A stretch of DNA of 64,000 nt from assembly GCA_052061695.1 (NCBI GenBank), contig JBPZEY010000014.1, one strand, 5' to 3'. The notes beneath the pieces were generated by a model. The model saw nothing but the letters and a program-made list of their open reading frames with translations. It did no database searches and was not told the origin of the DNA. The translations under genes and the position numbers were made by a program. The DNA is from Alkalicoccus luteus (GTDB lineage Bacteria; Bacillota; Bacilli; Bacillales; Salisediminibacteriaceae). This document shows positions 31,661 to 39,774 of this stretch, in pieces (within the stretch, counting starts at the first letter, position 1; each line of letters begins with the position of its first letter).

Positions 31661-31679
31661 GTTCCATTTGCGGAACGTT
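31658..31679. promoter_or_regulatory. Palindrome overlapping the osmC promoter
   Basis: AATGTTCC-ATTTGC-GGAACGTT, arms matching at seven of eight positions, overlapping the minus-35; a candidate repressor or activator site. Confidence 0.45.
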
Positions 31680-31884
31680 TCGAGGATCAGTCCATTTCAT
31701 GATTTTACAAATTATCCGTATTTGGCTGATGGAAAGAGCACGACAGCGCTTATGTCGCTGTTTTGCATCCCACAGTCTCATAGATACTAGAAATCCGCTC
31801 TGATCTTACAGCCGCAAGGGGCGAAACGCTTCTCGGCAGTGTGTTACACTCACCACTAAGTTATTCGTTAGGGGGAGTTATCCG

Positions 31885-32715
31885 ATGAAAAAACAATGGA
31901 CATTAACAACCGCAGCAGCGTCTGCGATGCTGATTCTCGCAGCTTGCGGCGGCAACGAAGGCAATACAGAAGAAGCACCTGAAAATGGCGGTATGAACAA
32001 TAATTCCGAACAAGAAATGAACGATGAAGAAGCTGCAGAAGACCCTGAAGGAGCCGATGAGCTTGCTGACATGGGAGAGCAGGACATGCCTGAAGCAGAA
32101 ACAGATGATCTTCCGGAGGTTGTTGCGGAAGTAAACGGCGAAGAAATTGAACGCGACGAATTCGCGGTTACCTATGAAAACATGTTCATGCAGGCTGCCC
32201 AGCAGGCACAGATGACTGGTGAAGAAATTGACCAGCAGGAGCTTCAGGAAGAGCTCGTGCAGAATATGGTAGATCTGGAGCTGATGGTGCAGGAAGCAGA
32301 AGAGCAAGGCTTTGAAGCATCGGAAGAGGAAGTGAACGAACTGTTTGACGAGCTGGCTGCTCAAAGCGGCATGGAATCCGGCGATGAATTTGTTGCAGCG
32401 CTGGAAGAACAGGGTGAAGATGTAGAAAATCTGCAGGAAGAAGCAGAAATGCAGATTAAAGTCGATGAACTGATCGCTTCAGAGGCCGGCGACGTTGATC
32501 CTTCCGAGGAAGAGGTTGAAGAGTATTACGAGCAGCTCGTCGCCCAGCAGGAAGAAATGGCCGGCGGTGAAGGCGGCGAAGAAATGGAAATGCCTGAATT
32601 TGAAGAAATTCAGCCTGAATTGGAAGAACAGCTGCGCGCTGAACAGGAAGCCGAGTATTCCCAGACGCTGGCTCAGGAACTGCGTGAAAATGCAGATGTA
32701 ACGATTCACCTCTAA
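31885..32715 (+). CDS. SurA N-terminal domain lipoprotein without a PPIase domain
   Basis: A 276-residue exported lipoprotein: signal peptide 1-20 with lipobox LAAC (C21), an acidic low-complexity linker about 25-85, then a SurA_N/trigger-factor-C-like chaperone fold (VVAEVNGEEIERDEFAVTYENM onwards) up to the end. The rotamase (PpiC) domain found in PrsA is missing. It may act as a holdase for exported proteins. Roughly a third of the residues are Glu or Asp, a sign of a saline habitat. ATG 31885 follows TAGGGGGAG. Monocistronic. Confidence 0.85.
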   Translation: MKKQWTLTTAAASAMLILAACGGNEGNTEEAPENGGMNNNSEQEMNDEEAAEDPEGADELADMGEQDMPEAETDDLPEVVAEVNGEEIERDEFAVTYENMFMQAAQQAQMTGEEIDQQELQEELVQNMVDLELMVQEAEEQGFEASEEEVNELFDELAAQSGMESGDEFVAALEEQGEDVENLQEEAEMQIKVDELIASEAGDVDPSEEEVEEYYEQLVAQQEEMAGGEGGEEMEMPEFEEIQPELEEQLRAEQEAEYSQTLAQELRENADVTIHL

Positions 32716-32731
32716 CACATTGTTATAACCT

Positions 32732-32772
32732 AAAGGACCGTTTCAGCAACTTGCTGAGACGGTCCTTTTTGC
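32732..32772 (+). terminator. Intrinsic terminator
   Basis: A 16-bp stem AAAGGACCGTTTCAGC/GCTGAGACGGTCCTTT with one mismatch, followed by TT. Confidence 0.85.
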
Positions 32773-32941
32773 TGACTGATCCAGTTGACTGAATCCGGAG
32801 CCTGGAGTAAATCCGGTGCAGGCTCTTCCCGATCCAGCCCCCACATTCCCGACAGGCACACACCGACTGTAAGGCTCCGGTATACCTTCCTATTCCCGTT
32901 CTGAGCCGTCAGCTAGTGAACGTTTTGTGAAGCTTTTCACG

Positions 32942-33370
32942 CTATTCTCCTCTGAGCATCGCATCCCGCTCTTCGTCACTCAGATCCCGGTGTACTTCAT
33001 GGAGCATCCACTGATACCCGAATGGATCCATAAACACTGCATTGGATATGCCGTACTTCTCCATGGTTGTGACAGGCTGCATATTTCTGCATCCGCCTGC
33101 TATGGCGTTGTTATACGATTTATGAATGTCCGGTACTGTTACGTTAATCCAGATTGGCAGCGGCTCCTCACCAGAAGGTGCCTTCATGCCGTATGCTTCG
33201 TTTTCATCGAGCAGATGTATTTCTGTACCATAAATCGAAAAAATCACTTCATTCTGACCTTGCTGGAGATCAGTTACAGTCAGACGTTGAACATCAAAAA
33301 TCGTTTCATATAAGCGCAGTGCATCCAAACTGTCATGGACAATCAGATCAATTTCAATACCTGTTTTCAT
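32942..33370 (-). CDS. VOC (glyoxalase/bleomycin resistance) family protein
   Basis: A 142-residue protein with the PhnB/VOC fold: IEIDLIVHDSLDALRLYETIF at the start and FMDPFGYQWMLHEVHRDLS at the end. The metal-ligand pattern is incomplete at the N-terminal His, so enzymatic activity is uncertain. ATG 33370 follows GGGGGAGGACC; the longer frame up to 33436 has no ribosome binding site. No operon partner. Confidence 0.85.
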   Translation of the reverse strand: MKTGIEIDLIVHDSLDALRLYETIFDVQRLTVTDLQQGQNEVIFSIYGTEIHLLDENEAYGMKAPSGEEPLPIWINVTVPDIHKSYNNAIAGGCRNMQPVTTMEKYGISNAVFMDPFGYQWMLHEVHRDLSDEERDAMLRGE

Positions 33371-33592
33371 GCGCAGGTCCTCCCCCGTGTTAAAATCGCT
33401 CCATTTAAGCTTATCATGTTTATTTAGAGAATACACTTGTACATATGGAATGTATTTTATATAATAGACGCATAAGCACCCCGCTTATTTTTTTACTCCA
33501 TGGAGTCCCGTCGGCCATCCTTGTGCCACGGGAACTTTTTGTTCAGACGGGCTGATCAGTCTTTTCCTCATTTTATAAAGGAGGTTGTAGAC

Positions 33593-33814
33593 ATGGCAGT
33601 GATGGACAGAACGAAAGGCACCCGCAAGCTTCTTTACACGAGACGTGCACACCGGTTTGAACGAAAGAATAAGTGCATCGACTGCAGAGGCCGCGGCGTT
33701 ACGAAAGCGTATGTCAGTGAATACAGCTATGAGCCGGCCGAGCAGTGCCGTTCATGCAGAGGTTCCGGAACCTATGAGGATTATAAGCGATATGGGCGAA
33801 AATCAATGGCATAA
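33593..33814 (+). CDS. Small DnaJ-type zinc-finger protein
   Basis: A 73-residue basic protein with two CxxCxGxG-like motifs: CIDCRGRG (about 26-33) and CRSCRGSG (about 51-58). This is the four-Cys zinc site seen in DnaJ and in the anti-TRAP protein. The N-terminus is Arg/Lys-rich, which could favour RNA binding. No J-domain is present. ATG 33593 follows AAAGGAGG. It is a stand-alone gene with its own terminator. No named family is claimed. Confidence 0.8.
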   Translation: MAVMDRTKGTRKLLYTRRAHRFERKNKCIDCRGRGVTKAYVSEYSYEPAEQCRSCRGSGTYEDYKRYGRKSMA

Positions 33815-33818
33815 ACGA

Positions 33819-33850
33819 AGAGCGTTCCATTAAACGGGGACGCTCTTTTC
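33819..33850 (+). terminator. Intrinsic terminator
   Basis: AGAGCGT/ACGCTCT (33819-33825 with 33840-33846) with a following T-run. Confidence 0.75.
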
Positions 33851-33931
33851 TATGCGGCGGCCGGCCTTTTCCCAAACCGCCGCTTCATGATAAGCTTGCA
33901 CTAAACAAAACGAAAGCAGAAGGTGATGATC

Positions 33932-34111
33932 GTGGATAAACAGCAGATCGACGGCCAGATTTTAGAGTTGAAGGATGAGTATGTACAGCTGCAGAACAAC
34001 CTGGATAAGCTTGAGTCCATTGGCGGTAATCTGGCTCCGCTGGAAAAACGGCTGAGCGATATTGAGGTTGAACTGAAGGAATTGAATGCTCGGAAGCAGG
34101 AGCTTTCTTAA
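33932..34111 (+). CDS. SE1832-type small coiled-coil protein
   Basis: A 59-residue helical protein (MDKQQIDGQILELKDEYVQL; LEKRLSDIEVELKELNARK). Pattern and size fit the SE1832 family of short Firmicutes coiled-coil proteins; function unknown. The start is GTG at 33932 with AAGGTGATG at the right distance. A strong terminator follows. Confidence 0.7.
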   Translation: MDKQQIDGQILELKDEYVQLQNNLDKLESIGGNLAPLEKRLSDIEVELKELNARKQELS

Positions 34112-34117
34112 TCGTAA

Positions 34118-34155
34118 AAGCAGCATGTCCCCTGACAATGACATGCTGCTTATTA
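34118..34155 (+). terminator. Intrinsic terminator
   Basis: A 12-bp perfect stem AAGCAGCATGTC/GACATGCTGCTT, followed by ATTAT. Confidence 0.75.
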
Positions 34156-34189
34156 TGCAGGTATTAAATTATAGAAAGATGCGTCACTA

Positions 34190-34290
34190 CAACTCGGCAG
34201 GCTTGCCGTGGACGAGCTCCTCAGCTTCCTCGATTCGCTGCGGGATCTTCCCAGCTCGTTCTTCCACAGGCGTCCGCCGGTTTTCGTTGC
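34190..34290. repeat. Interspersed intergenic repeat of Bacillaceae type
   Basis: On minus the block has the form CCGGCGGACGCCTGTGGAAG ... GATCCCGCAGCG ... GGAAGCTGAGGAGCTCGTCC. I recognise this purine-rich pattern from intergenic repeats scattered through many Bacillaceae genomes, from memory and not by search. It has no ORF with a ribosome binding site. It marks the left edge of an AT-rich island. Confidence 0.45.
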
Positions 34291-34530
34291 GCTTCTATTC
34301 GCTAAAACAAAAGAGAGATCGTTTTGTTCTTTGTCTTTCCGCTCAGGAACAGGAAAGACAAGGTGATTCTCAAGACGCCTCTAAAAGGGGAAAGCTTAAA
34401 GACCATCCCGTTCGCAAGGAAAAGATAGCGAAAAGACTTCTTTGTTATAAGCGTGTTTTCTTCCTATCAACACTAATCATTAATCATGTTCTGCTCAACA
34501 CTAAAATTCCTTTGGTGTCTTTATTTTAAA
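34291..34530. other. Non-coding stretch at the island edge
   Basis: No supported ORF; composition falls from normal to AT-rich towards 34530. Confidence 0.4.
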
Positions 34531-35175
34531 TCAATCTACTTCAAATAACATCTGAAACCTATCAAAATTATATGGATAGGCATTTTCTCCACCAAATTTT
34601 TTTGGTTTAAATTCATTGCTATATTCAAACTCTACTTCCCACTTCGTTATATTGAGCACGTTGAATTCATCATGTTTAGCAGAGTATCGTCTACGCCATT
34701 CACCAATATGCAAGTTTTTAAGCTCATATAAAAAAACGGTTTTTGTCACGTTTTTTTTATGACGTTTTTTGATTAAACCATGTTCTCTAAATTCAGAAAG
34801 GGTTATTATATCATTTAAAACTTCTATAACATATTTATGGAAGATATCGGAGCTCTTTTTAATACGAAAGGTTATTTTGCTGATAGAATAAATGTTTTCA
34901 TCAAATTCAGCTGCTCTCGCTTCAGATTCAGACAAGATGTAAGTTCCCCCTGCTTCAGCGTAAGCTTGCTTAGCCATTTTTAAATATTCACGAGTCCAGT
35001 AAAGTTGAGTTTCTTCGCTTGGTTGCATAAAAATCTTTATATCCTCATACGGGTTTTCCATTGAATTTTTGAGGCTGCCTATCCTCTGCTTAAGTCCCCT
35101 TATGGAGGTCATAATCTGCTCTTTTGATTTCCCGTTCAGGTGCTCCTCGTAATACCACTCAGGACTAATCATCAT
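34531..35175 (-). CDS. Hypothetical protein of the accessory island
   Basis: A 214-residue soluble protein I do not recognise. It begins MMISPEWYYEEHLNGKSKEQIMTSIRGLKQ, has a likely helical first half and a beta-rich basic second half (FRIKKSSDIFHKYVIEV, KKRHKKNVTKTVFLYELKNLH, TKWEVEFEYSNEF). Codons are AT-rich compared with genes on either side, suggesting transfer. ATG 35175 follows AAGGGG; TTG 35181 is possible. Its neighbour is a nuclease-family gene, so a defence-related job is possible but unproven. Confidence 0.65.
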   Translation of the reverse strand: MMISPEWYYEEHLNGKSKEQIMTSIRGLKQRIGSLKNSMENPYEDIKIFMQPSEETQLYWTREYLKMAKQAYAEAGGTYILSESEARAAEFDENIYSISKITFRIKKSSDIFHKYVIEVLNDIITLSEFREHGLIKKRHKKNVTKTVFLYELKNLHIGEWRRRYSAKHDEFNVLNITKWEVEFEYSNEFKPKKFGGENAYPYNFDRFQMLFEVD

Positions 35176-35643
35176 ATTCAACAGCCCCTTTGTATAATTA
35201 ATTCAATTTTCACTCGAACTTGTTACAGGCTAACTATTTTTACGGTTCTAAATAAAGTTCATTAATTCATTCACAAAAGGTTTAGCAGAAATACATAAAT
35301 CACATGAAAGCAGAGCTGAAAGAATTATAGGCACGAACATAGGAACTTTCTGACGAGGTAGATGAGTAAATTCAAACAAAGCTGTGTTCTGTGCCTACGA
35401 GCGTATGCTTTCCGGAGGGGCCGGTCTCAGCTAACTGGCTCGGTGATTCCGAGCCAGTGGATCTTTGCCTCGGCCTGATCCTCTCGGAGTCAACGCTCTT
35501 CGCTTCGAACTTGTTGTTTTAGAAGGTTTAGCTGCATACGTTTTATTCATAGACTTATTCCAATAAGGCTTAGAGTTAAGTGTTGTAACCAGCACCACGA
35601 TAATAGCGTGTTCTTCAGATTCAGCCATACTAATCCATTAACA
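35176..35643. other. Gene-poor stretch inside the island
   Basis: A minus frame at 35431-35628 has no ribosome binding site and a non-coding-like translation. The only clear structure is a perfect 10-bp hairpin, ACTGGCTCGG/CCGAGCCAGT, at 35434-35458 without a T-tract. Confidence 0.5.
35434..35458. other. Perfect 10-bp hairpin in the island
   Basis: ACTGGCTCGG and CCGAGCCAGT around a 5-base loop in otherwise AT-rich DNA; no U-tract, so not an ordinary terminator. Confidence 0.5.
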
Positions 35644-36849
35644 TTAACAGGTATTATCACTCTGAAACTCGTTCTCAAAAGCTGATTCAAGCTTTTCTAA
35701 ATCGGTTTTTAAAAAATCGTTCATCTTTTGTTCGATCATTTCAAAAATACTGCTTTCATCTAACTCATCTTGATAGCCATTAGGAAGAATTTCTTTATAA
35801 TAAATTGGTGCATATCCAGTATTTAGTCGGTTTTTTGCAATGTTAAACAACTCAGGGTACTTTATTGCCACTTGATGGAGTTTTTCTCTAAGTGCAGGTT
35901 CACCTGGACCTATAATGCATTTTAATAGAAGTTGATGCGGTCTGTTTTGAAACTCAAACAGCACGATTCGTTTACTTGGCGTCCAGTTAGAGCCTAGGTG
36001 CTCGATTAGCGAATCCAATCGATTTGTTGTAAATCTTATAAACGTTTTAATGGAATGATCTAAGATTAAGTTCTTTTCATCTTTAATATCATGTGGAAGC
36101 TTGCTTGCTATCTCAGATTGTATATCAGGCTTATATTTGTATATGAGATCTAAGGCTTTTTTATGTTTTGCATAAATTTCCTTACATATCTGCTCTAACT
36201 CCTCATCTCCCACAATGTGCCTCCTCAACATTTCTATGTATTGTGTCAGAAAATCACGTGACCGTTCATTTAAAGTTAATTCTCGATGACTCGTGCCTTC
36301 TTCAATGAGTTTAATAATCGTAGAGTAATCCACGTTAACCCAACGTTCAGAGTGACTGGCACTATCTCCAAATGGAGTTAAGTAGATATAGACAGCCATG
36401 TAATCACGGTAGTGGTTTTCTATTATCTGTTCATATTTGTTTAATTGATGGTTGGACTCCTGACTCCATATCTTGTTTTCAATAACGATGACGAGCTGTT
36501 CCTTCTCGGAAACTAAAAGAATATCAATGTTATTCCATTCTCGTTTTACAATTAAATCCGCATAATCAACTAAAGCCACCCGCAAACGCTTTTGATGATC
36601 AATTTCGTCATCATGGACACGCTGCATAACCATGTTGACTAAGTCTCTCACGATAAAATCATCCATCCCGTGAGATTCATTTGGATCTAATAGCCAAGCA
36701 AGAACGTTGCTATGTCGGATCTCCCGATTTACAACCCCAAGCACTTCAAACAAATTAAACGCAGATGCTTTCGTTTCTATTCGATGAAGAGCTTCTGTAT
36801 CGAGTAAAAAGTTATTTAGTGCGGCAACATCTTGATTCATATTTATCAT
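35644..36849 (-). CDS. PD-(D/E)XK nuclease superfamily protein
   Basis: A 401-residue protein. The N-terminal half has the PD-(D/E)XK pattern of the PDDEXK_4-like group: an early Glu in NREIRHSNVLAWLLDP, then NNIDILLVSEKEQLVIVIENKIW, with Asp and E-x-K residues as metal ligands, and HQLNKYEQII as the following helix. The C-terminal half has no domain I can name. Such proteins are common in bacterial defence islands, often uncharacterised. The DNA is AT-rich. ATG 36849; an in-frame ATG at 36840 is equally possible. Confidence 0.8.
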   Translation of the reverse strand: MINMNQDVAALNNFLLDTEALHRIETKASAFNLFEVLGVVNREIRHSNVLAWLLDPNESHGMDDFIVRDLVNMVMQRVHDDEIDHQKRLRVALVDYADLIVKREWNNIDILLVSEKEQLVIVIENKIWSQESNHQLNKYEQIIENHYRDYMAVYIYLTPFGDSASHSERWVNVDYSTIIKLIEEGTSHRELTLNERSRDFLTQYIEMLRRHIVGDEELEQICKEIYAKHKKALDLIYKYKPDIQSEIASKLPHDIKDEKNLILDHSIKTFIRFTTNRLDSLIEHLGSNWTPSKRIVLFEFQNRPHQLLLKCIIGPGEPALREKLHQVAIKYPELFNIAKNRLNTGYAPIYYKEILPNGYQDELDESSIFEMIEQKMNDFLKTDLEKLESAFENEFQSDNTC

Positions 36850-37139
36850 CCCAGCCTTCCGAACATATTTAGAAAACAGAACTTAAACGATAGAATTAAC
36901 CAGTCAGAAATGGCTAGTTATCATTATTTTGTTGCTGCTTTATATAATTTGCTCTCAGCTCAATCAAACTTTTCCCTTTTTCTTTATGTATGTCGAATTG
37001 ATATGTAACTACACTTGGTCACACGAATACACGCTTTAACCATTGTTGAAAGGACAATTCTTTTCTATTTACTATGGCTTGATTACCCTTACGTTGTCAA
37101 ACGGTGTTACTAATCGCCATTTATAAAACACTATTTTTA
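36850..37139. other. AT-rich intergenic DNA, right edge of the island
   Basis: No ORF with a ribosome binding site; no inverted repeat typical of an insertion sequence end. Confidence 0.45.
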
Positions 37140-37176
37140 TCGAAAAAAAGCATGCCGGACTTCATCCCGACATGCT
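37140..37176 (-). terminator. Intrinsic terminator of the dus gene
   Basis: AGCATGCCGG/CCGACATGCT (37149-37158 with 37167-37176), with seven T residues following on minus. Confidence 0.85.
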
Positions 37177-37242
37177 GCTTGTTACTCGTATGACTGGATC
37201 GAAGCAAAGCTTTAGCTTTGCACCAGATTGCCTTTAAAAAAG

Positions 37243-38214
37243 CTATACCGGCTGCTCCGCCTGTTCAAACTGCTTCAGCAGTGCCCGCACTTCATCTGTC
37301 GACTTCGTCTGCATCAGTTCGTTTCGAAGTGCGCTGGCGCCTCGAAATCCTTTTACGTATATCTTGAAAAAGCGGTGCAGCTTCGTGATCGGTCGGGGCA
37401 CTTGCTCTGCGTAATAGTCCTGAAGGTCGAGCTGCAGCTTCAGCAGATCCAGGTACTCCTGGCTGCTGTGCTCTCTTTTCTCTTTTTCAAAAGCGAACGG
37501 ATTTTTGAATATTCCTCTCCCGATCATAATGCCGTCTACTCCGTATTTGTCAGCAAGTTCAAGACCGACCTGCCGATCGGGAATGTCTCCGTTGATGGTA
37601 AGCAAGGTCTCCGGGGCGATCTCATCCCGCAGCTTGGTGATTTCTGGAATCAGCTCCCAGTGGGCATCCACTGCGCTCATTTCCTGCCTCGTGCGAAGAT
37701 GAATAGAGAGGTTTGCCACATTTTGCTTGAGAATGTGCGTAAGCCATCCCTTCCACTCCTCCACTTCTGTAAAGCCGAGACGGGTCTTCACGCTTACCGG
37801 CAGCCCACCGGCTTTTGCCGCTTGAACGAGCTCTGCTGCGACATCCGGCCGGCGGATCAGACCGCTGCCTTTTCCGCTTGATGCCACATTCGGCACGGGA
37901 CAGCCCATATTAATGTCGATCCCCTTAAAGCCCATTTCCGCCATCCCTACGCTCATTTGCTGGAAATACTCAGGCTTGTCTCCCCAGATATGGGCTACCA
38001 TCGGCTGCTCATCTTCAGTGAATAACAGACGCCCGCGCACGCTGTCTCTTCCCTCTGTATGGCAGTAGCTGTCTGAATTCGTGAACTCGGTAAAAAAGAC
38101 GTCGGGACGCGCAGCTTTACTGACGACGTGCCGAAACACGACATCCGTCACATCTTCCATCGGTGCTAATACAAAAAACGGCCGCGGCAGGTCGCGCCAG
38201 AAATTCTCTTTCAC
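37243..38214 (-). CDS. tRNA-dihydrouridine synthase family protein
   Basis: A 323-residue FMN enzyme that reduces uridines of tRNA to dihydrouridine with NADPH. FVLAPMEDVTD at the start, GIDINMGCPVPNVASSGKGSGLI with catalytic C105, KTRLGF, and INGDIPDR ... GVDGIMIGRG are the Dus signatures. It belongs to the DusC-like/shorter branch that lies apart from the DusB-type gene near lysS in Bacillus. GTG at 38214 is taken as the start; TTG at 38220 is possible. Confidence 0.92.
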   Translation of the reverse strand: MKENFWRDLPRPFFVLAPMEDVTDVVFRHVVSKAARPDVFFTEFTNSDSYCHTEGRDSVRGRLLFTEDEQPMVAHIWGDKPEYFQQMSVGMAEMGFKGIDINMGCPVPNVASSGKGSGLIRRPDVAAELVQAAKAGGLPVSVKTRLGFTEVEEWKGWLTHILKQNVANLSIHLRTRQEMSAVDAHWELIPEITKLRDEIAPETLLTINGDIPDRQVGLELADKYGVDGIMIGRGIFKNPFAFEKEKREHSSQEYLDLLKLQLDLQDYYAEQVPRPITKLHRFFKIYVKGFRGASALRNELMQTKSTDEVRALLKQFEQAEQPV

Positions 38215-38279
38215 AATCAATCAACTCCACTTACTATAAATATCATAAAAGAAATTCGACTTTTTCTCATTTTATCAAG

Positions 38280-39650
38280 CTAGCTGGATGTTAACAATGC
38301 AACGCACTCCACATGCGTCGTATGCGGAAACATATCAACCGGCTGGACTTCTTTTGTTTCGTATCCTTTTTCTGCGAGGATGCTCAGATCGCGGGCAAGG
38401 GTCGCCGGGTTGCAGGAAACGTAGACGATTCGCTCCGGTGCGAGCTCGGTCATCGTGGTGAGAAGCGATTCGTCACAGCCTTTTCGAGGCGGGTCGACGA
38501 CGATAACGTCGCCACGGATTCCCTGCGCCTGCCACCAGGGCATGATGCTCTCGGCTTCCCCTACGAAGAAATCAGCGTTCTCAATATGGTTAATTTCCGC
38601 GTTTCGCTTCGCGTCATCGACGGCATCCGGAACGATTTCCACCCCGTATACGCGTCGAGCTCTGCCTGCAAGAAACAAGCTGATCGTGCCGATGCCGCAG
38701 TAGGCGTCCATCACCGTTTCCGTTCCGGTTAAAGCTGCATACTCCAGCGCCTTCCCGTAGAGCACATCGGTCTGCTCCGGGTTTACCTGATAAAAGGAGC
38801 GGGCGGAAATAGCAAAGCGAACACCGTTAATTTCATCGTGAATGACGCTCTCTCCCCAAACGACGTTCGTTTCGTCGCCAAAAATAACGTTCGTCCGCTT
38901 CGGGTTCACGTTGTGCATGATCGACTTCAGGTTCGGGAAGGTGTCGCGCAGCTTGTCGGCCAGCTGCTTTTTATTCGGAAGCCCCTTATCTTTCGTGATC
39001 AGCACGATCATCAGTTCATCCGTCGTTTTGGCGTGCCGGATAACAACGTGGCGAAGCTGTCCTTTATGTTTTTGCGGATCATAGGCGCGAATGCCAAGTT
39101 CCGACGCTGCTGCTTTCACGAGATTCATCGTGCGATCTGCGTCCGGATGCTGAATCAGACACTCGTCGGTATCGACGATGTCCTTACTGCGCTCAGCATA
39201 AAAGCCGCTTACGATCTGCCCCTTTTGCTCGCCGATTGGAATTTGTGATTTATTCCGGTAGCGCCACGGATCCGCCATCCCTAGCGTTTCATGCACTGGA
39301 ACGTCTGTTAATCCGCCGATCCGGGCAAGTGCTTCTTTTACGACATTCTGTTTATACGCAAGCTGGCCGCTGTACGTGAGATGCTGCAGCTGACAGCCTC
39401 CGCATCGTTTGAACACCGGACATGGAGGTTCCGTTCGATCGCTGCTCGTTTCATGCAGCGTCAGAAGTCTGCCAAATGCAAAGTTCTTTTTCATCTGAAC
39501 GATTTTAATGTCGGCTTCTTCCCGGGGAAGTGCGCCTTTAATGAATACCGGAAAACCGTCTATTTTTGCGACCCCGGCTCCGTCGTGCGTTAAATCCTCG
39601 ACTAACACCCGGTACTGTTCGTTTTTTTTCACTGGTGCCTGCTGTTTCAT
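38280..39650 (-). CDS. rlmCD: 23S rRNA (uracil-C5)-methyltransferase, RlmCD type
   Basis: A 456-residue SAM-dependent RNA methyltransferase of the TrmA/RumA family. N-terminal TRAM domain (about 10-68), an Fe4S4-type cluster C77, C83, C86 (CPVFKRCGGCQ) plus a Cys in TDECLIQHP, SAM-binding MDAYCGIGTISLF, and catalytic Cys in YVSCNPATLARDL. B. subtilis RlmCD methylates U747 and U1939 of 23S rRNA and is encoded near dgkB and gatCAB, as here. ATG 39650 follows AAAGGACG. Confidence 0.93.
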   Translation of the reverse strand: MKQQAPVKKNEQYRVLVEDLTHDGAGVAKIDGFPVFIKGALPREEADIKIVQMKKNFAFGRLLTLHETSSDRTEPPCPVFKRCGGCQLQHLTYSGQLAYKQNVVKEALARIGGLTDVPVHETLGMADPWRYRNKSQIPIGEQKGQIVSGFYAERSKDIVDTDECLIQHPDADRTMNLVKAAASELGIRAYDPQKHKGQLRHVVIRHAKTTDELMIVLITKDKGLPNKKQLADKLRDTFPNLKSIMHNVNPKRTNVIFGDETNVVWGESVIHDEINGVRFAISARSFYQVNPEQTDVLYGKALEYAALTGTETVMDAYCGIGTISLFLAGRARRVYGVEIVPDAVDDAKRNAEINHIENADFFVGEAESIMPWWQAQGIRGDVIVVDPPRKGCDESLLTTMTELAPERIVYVSCNPATLARDLSILAEKGYETKEVQPVDMFPHTTHVECVALLTSS

Positions 39651-39774
39651 GTACGTACGTCCTTTCTCTTTTCAGCTTACCCGATTGTAACACATTCCGG
39701 CTGTTTGAAAACGGACTTGAAGCTGGTATGATAGGTTAGGACAATCATGCATACAGAAAATTAGAGGTGGAATC

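Noticed and set aside
31593..31781. 62-codon minus ORF overlapping the osmC start
   Set aside because: No ribosome binding site; it covers the sigma-B-like promoter and operator of osmC.
33593..33814. Anti-TRAP (RtpA) identity
   Set aside because: Only the four-Cys zinc unit is shared; length, N-terminus and the rest differ.
35431..35628. 65-codon minus ORF in the AT-rich island
   Set aside because: No ribosome binding site, low-complexity Ser/Lys/Arg product, and it runs through a perfect hairpin; looks non-coding.
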